DNA from: Gammaproteobacteria bacterium
Lineage (GTDB): Bacteria; Pseudomonadota; Gammaproteobacteria; Pseudomonadales; Azotimanducaceae
Assembly (NCBI GenBank): GCA_021773555.1
Contig: JAJFKA010000030.1
Location: forward strand, 1 to 64,000
Direction of reading: 5' to 3'
DNA length: 64,000 bases
Numbering within the stretch: position 1 is the stretch's first letter; each line of letters begins with the position of its first letter. Below, piece by piece: positions 61,290 to 64,000 of the stretch. The notes beneath the pieces are model-generated. The model did no database searches. It worked only from the letters and a program-made list of their open reading frames with translations, and was not told the DNA's origin. A program made the position numbers and the translations under genes.

Positions 61290-61486
61290 GGTGGTTCCTC
61301 AATAATGCAAAAGTCATGTTCGAGCGCGCTGAAAAGTTATCGTGAGTATAGCGGCAATCAATCGCTTTAAAAAAATTCGAACCACTTTTCCACGCCGGTA
61401 TGGTTAACCATCAAAATCTGAGCGAGATCAAGGAAATCACCGTTTTCAATGACTAAGATGCTCCCGACACCCTTAACACTTAAGCC

Positions 61487-62383
61487 ATGGATATCATCAA
61501 GCAGTTAGCAGAGCCGCCAGTCTGGCGTGCCTATCTGGAACTCTGTAAGCCCAATGTCGTACTACTCATGTTGTTGTGTACAACCGTGGGAATGTTCCTG
61601 GCGACCCATGAAATTGTACCCCTCGATATTATCTTCTTTGGCAATCTTGGTGTCGCGCTGGTCGCGGCATCGGCCGCAGCGCTGAATCATGTTCTGGACG
61701 CCTCCATCGATGCCAAAATGGCCCGCACCCGCAACAGGCCTGTGGTCAGGGGCCGAATTTCATCCCTGCAGGCGATCAGGTTTATCATCGCGACCGGCCT
61801 GGCTGGCACACTTGTTCTCGTGCTGTTCGTCAATCCACTCACTGCTGCACTGAACCTTGCGTCCTGGGTTGGCTACGGGGTGATTTACAGTGTGTACCTC
61901 AAACGGGCGACTCCGCAGAACATTGTCATCGGCGGATTGTTCGGAGCTGCACCCCCCCTATTTGGCTGGACGGCGGTCACCAACAGCATAGACGGTGGTG
62001 GCCTCCTGCTGGTGCTCATTATCTTCGCCTGGACACCACCACATTTCTGGGCACTGGCCATTGATCGAATCGAAGACTATCGTAAATTACCGGATGTACC
62101 CATGTTACCGGTTACCCATGGCATCGCTACGACCAGGATTTACATCCTCGTGTACACACTGATTATGGTCGCCGTAACCCTGATTCCGTATTTCACTGGC
62201 ATGAGCGGCATTGCCTATCTGCTCGCGGCGCTGGCCCTGGGGGCTTACTTCATCTACCTGTCAATTGCGATGATTGTTGGCAGCGACAGCCAGACACCGA
62301 TCAAAACCTTCCGGTACTCAATTGCCTATCTCGGATTACTCTTCGCTGCGCTGCTGATCGATCACTACATGGTGCCGATTTGA
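61487..62383 (+). CDS. cyoE: Protoheme IX farnesyltransferase (heme O synthase)
   Basis: 298 residues with about eight membrane helices of the UbiA family. The allylic-diphosphate motif NHVLDASIDAKMARTRNRP (67-85) and the second DRIEDYRKLPDVPMLP are intact, which identifies CyoE/CtaB. The enzyme farnesylates heme B to heme O in the inner membrane, the first step to heme A. It begins the oxidase-assembly operon and overlaps the SCO gene. Confidence 0.92.
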   Translation: MDIIKQLAEPPVWRAYLELCKPNVVLLMLLCTTVGMFLATHEIVPLDIIFFGNLGVALVAASAAALNHVLDASIDAKMARTRNRPVVRGRISSLQAIRFIIATGLAGTLVLVLFVNPLTAALNLASWVGYGVIYSVYLKRATPQNIVIGGLFGAAPPLFGWTAVTNSIDGGGLLLVLIIFAWTPPHFWALAIDRIEDYRKLPDVPMLPVTHGIATTRIYILVYTLIMVAVTLIPYFTGMSGIAYLLAALALGAYFIYLSIAMIVGSDSQTPIKTFRYSIAYLGLLFAALLIDHYMVPI

Positions 62384-63012
62384 ACAGTGCCTCAGTTCCG
62401 TTGGTTCAGGCCCGAAATCCAGCAATCCACAGGATCGTCCTGGCCGCGATCGTTTTCGGCTCTCTGGCGCTTGCCAACTACCTTCGCCCGGTGACTCCGG
62501 ATACCGAGATGCTGGCTTCCCACGGTTATCACGCTCTTGGCCAAAAGGAAGCGATTCGCACCTTCAGCCTGACCGACCAGGACGGACAACCCGCAGGTGT
62601 AACCGACCTGCAGGGACAGTGGAGTCTGGTTTTTTTTGGATTCACCGCCTGCCCTGATGTCTGCCCGACAACGCTTGGAGTTCTGAACCAACTCGCCAGC
62701 GAAATCACGACCGTCCAGGTTATCCTCGTCAGTGTAGATCCCCAGAGGGATACCCCGGCACATCTTAAAAGCTACCTGCAGGGGTTCAATCCGGACTTCA
62801 TCGGCCTTACCGGGGATGTCGAGGAGTTGCAGGCATTCGCCTACCAGCTGCACGCAGCATTCAGGCTTTTACCCGCAAAGCCAGACGACACAATCGAACA
62901 CAGTTCAAACATTGCGCTACTGGATCCATCCGGAAACTTTATCGGCTACTTTTCAATTCCACATCGGCCAGAGAATATGCGTACTGTGCTTGAACTGGTG
63001 GCAGGCCTGTGA
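62380..63012 (+). CDS. SCO1/SenC-family copper chaperone
   Basis: 210 residues from TTG 62380, which overlaps the cyoE stop. An N-terminal helix (IVLAAIVFGSLALANYL) anchors it in the membrane. The thioredoxin-like domain has GFTACPDVCPTTL with copper ligands Cys91 and Cys95, and the third ligand His174 in TIEHSSNIALLD. SCO proteins insert copper into the CuA site of cytochrome oxidase subunit II. It sits between cyoE and a small unknown gene. Confidence 0.9.
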   Translation: MNSASVPLVQARNPAIHRIVLAAIVFGSLALANYLRPVTPDTEMLASHGYHALGQKEAIRTFSLTDQDGQPAGVTDLQGQWSLVFFGFTACPDVCPTTLGVLNQLASEITTVQVILVSVDPQRDTPAHLKSYLQGFNPDFIGLTGDVEELQAFAYQLHAAFRLLPAKPDDTIEHSSNIALLDPSGNFIGYFSIPHRPENMRTVLELVAGL

Positions 63013-63458
63013 ATCGGCAATGGCTAGCGCGGGCGGGAGCCGCTGCATTGTTACTCATCATTTTCGGTGTGCCCGCTGTGCTGGTGCCTGCCGTGATGAA
63101 TGATGTGCCTGACAGATCGAGAACCCGGGTCTTGTCGGTGCACCAGGAAGCCGCCAATATTATCGAAGCGACATTTAAAAAACACCGGACCCGGTACCAT
63201 CCGGGTCGAGTAGCACCCTTGCCGCGCACTTCCGCCGACTGGATTAGACTGATCAACCCGCTTGGACGAAAAGCACCTGGCGGCGGTCCGGCCATATTGA
63301 CTGAAGCGAACGATCTGACCGGAGCCATCGGACTCGAAGGCGACGAATTCCAGGTTGTACTGACCGTGCCCCATTACCGTAAGTTGAAGGCTCACAAGTG
63401 GGCCATCCATGCGACCGGAGAGCGTTCACAAGGCAGTGCTGTGCCTGATCAACAATGA
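63009..63458 (+). CDS. Unknown small membrane-anchored protein in the oxidase-assembly operon
   Basis: 149 residues from GTG 63009, which overlaps the SCO stop. One N-terminal helix (AGAAALLLIIFGVPAVLVPA, about 9-28), then a hydrophilic, presumably periplasmic domain containing RTSADWIRLINPLGRKAPGG and QVVLTVPHYRKLKAHKW. No family was recognised. It ends in an ATGA overlap with COX15. Position between SCO and COX15 suggests a role in cytochrome oxidase assembly or heme A synthesis, but that is inference from context. Confidence 0.75.
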   Translation: MNRQWLARAGAAALLLIIFGVPAVLVPAVMNDVPDRSRTRVLSVHQEAANIIEATFKKHRTRYHPGRVAPLPRTSADWIRLINPLGRKAPGGGPAILTEANDLTGAIGLEGDEFQVVLTVPHYRKLKAHKWAIHATGERSQGSAVPDQQ

Positions 63459-64000
63459 TCATCGCCCTCGTCCGTCTTGCGGTTATTGCGTTTCTCCTGA
63501 GCCTGACGATGACAGTCTTAAGCGCTTACATCCGCCTGTCGGACTCGGGCCTAAATTGCGATCCCTGGCCGACCTGTTTCGCCGAGTCCTTTCACATGGA
63601 TGAGACCCCGGGGATATCAATCGAGGCCAACGATCCGAAGAAAGGGCTCAGAATGTTACATCGGGCTCTGGCGAGCCTCTTCGGCATCATTGCATTGCTG
63701 TTGTTCATTCTCGCCTGGTGGTTTAAGCAACGCCTGGACTTATCCGTGAAAATTACCCTGCCGGCCGTGGTTTTTGCGACCACCGTGGTGCTTGCTGTCG
63801 TCGGTATGGTCACCCCTGATTTGTTTCATCCCATTGTCGCGACCATTAATTTAATCGGGGGTATGCTACTCGCATCAGCACTGTTCTGGTTTATTCTCGA
63901 CATCCGCGCGCCTAACTCGACGGCGAGCCCGGGGATCGCATCGTTGTCAATTCTGATGCTGCTTTTTTTTGGTACCTTGAGCGGCGCCTGGGTGAGCGCA
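63455..64000 (+). CDS. ctaA: Heme A synthase (COX15/CtaA), N-terminal part
   Basis: The frame opens at ATG 63455 and runs 182 codons to the window end without a stop. AYIRLSDSGLNCDPWPTCFA near the N-terminus is the COX15 signature; the following MLHRALASLFGIIALLLFIL holds a heme-ligand His and a membrane helix. Three or four more helices follow. Heme A synthase oxidises heme O to heme A, the next step after CyoE. The rest lies beyond the window. Confidence 0.87.
   Translation, partial: MIIALVRLAVIAFLLSLTMTVLSAYIRLSDSGLNCDPWPTCFAESFHMDETPGISIEANDPKKGLRMLHRALASLFGIIALLLFILAWWFKQRLDLSVKITLPAVVFATTVVLAVVGMVTPDLFHPIVATINLIGGMLLASALFWFILDIRAPNSTASPGIASLSILMLLFFGTLSGAWVSA

Noticed and set aside
1-64000. 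CRISPR arrays, tRNA, rRNA, phage or conjugation genes
   Set aside because: No regular repeat-spacer array, cloverleaf, or structural or transfer gene was seen. The short direct repeats found have only two copies.

Overview
The window looks like a chromosomal segment of a marine-type gammaproteobacterium. The evidence is the run of proteobacterial genes (yejABEF, a ribBX-type fusion, an hpnMN-like pair, glcD, cyoE/SCO/COX15), Shine-Dalgarno-led genes, and a large share of enzymes typical of aerobic degraders: haloalkane dehalogenase, Baeyer-Villiger monooxygenase, GMC oxidoreductase, SDRs, phytanoyl-CoA dioxygenases, a sulfatase and a steroid 5-alpha-reductase homologue. No rRNA, tRNA or CRISPR array was seen. 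The species cannot be named from the sequence alone.

0-6.3 kb: a partial GNAT gene, a sialidase-like BNR protein, a carboxymuconolactone decarboxylase (CMD/AhpD-like) gene, a secreted NTF2-like protein, two convergent VOC genes sharing an N-terminal domain, and a glyoxalase II-like hydrolase. The CMD gene is interrupted by an in-frame TGA exactly at the second position of a CxxC motif. A perfect hairpin with a G-rich apical loop follows it, so it is read here as a probable selenoprotein.

6.3-12.4 kb: an accessory islet rich in short repeats. It holds a methyltransferase bracketed by inverted repeat copies, a double-glycine-leader bacteriocin gene overlapping a small membrane (probable immunity) gene between two copies of a hairpin repeat, an AbiE type IV toxin-antitoxin pair, a TauD-type dioxygenase and remnants of larger genes, including a truncated TonB-dependent receptor. 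A frameshifted second copy of the bacteriocin gene lies at 22.8 kb beside a REP-associated (RAYT) transposase.

12.4-25 kb: a yejABEF oligopeptide/microcin C-type ABC importer operon, a TetR regulator, a DUF1330 protein, a haloalkane dehalogenase, a sulfatase, the decayed bacteriocin copy, the RAYT gene and a cyclase-family hydrolase.

25-35 kb: a catabolic block with a D-aminoacylase-like amidohydrolase, two different TPP-dependent enzymes, an LLM flavin monooxygenase, an ACMSD-like amidohydrolase and two tandem SDRs, the second lacking the catalytic Lys. Its natural substrate is unknown.

32.9-49.9 kb: two ~244-bp MITE-like elements with terminal inverted repeats and TA flanks lie in opposite orientation 16.6 kb apart. 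One touches an SDR stop codon. The other replaces the end of a dienelactone hydrolase and touches the glcD stop codon. Between them are a second TPP enzyme, an Eis-like acetyltransferase, a DUF402 protein, a deoxynucleoside kinase, hydrolases, two GFA-family zinc proteins, a sulfotransferase, a deletion-frameshifted YdeI-like gene, a HAD-like protein, a GMC oxidoreductase with its small subunit, a Baeyer-Villiger monooxygenase, a phytanoyl-CoA dioxygenase and a glutathione S-transferase.

50-64 kb: mostly core genes. They comprise glcD, a ribBX-hpnM-hpnN-like overlapping operon, a steroid 5-alpha-reductase homologue divergent from an SCP2-like gene coupled to a glutamine-synthetase-family enzyme, an oligopeptide-binding protein with a phytanoyl-CoA dioxygenase, and the cytochrome oxidase assembly operon cyoE-SCO-(unknown)-COX15, cut by the window end.
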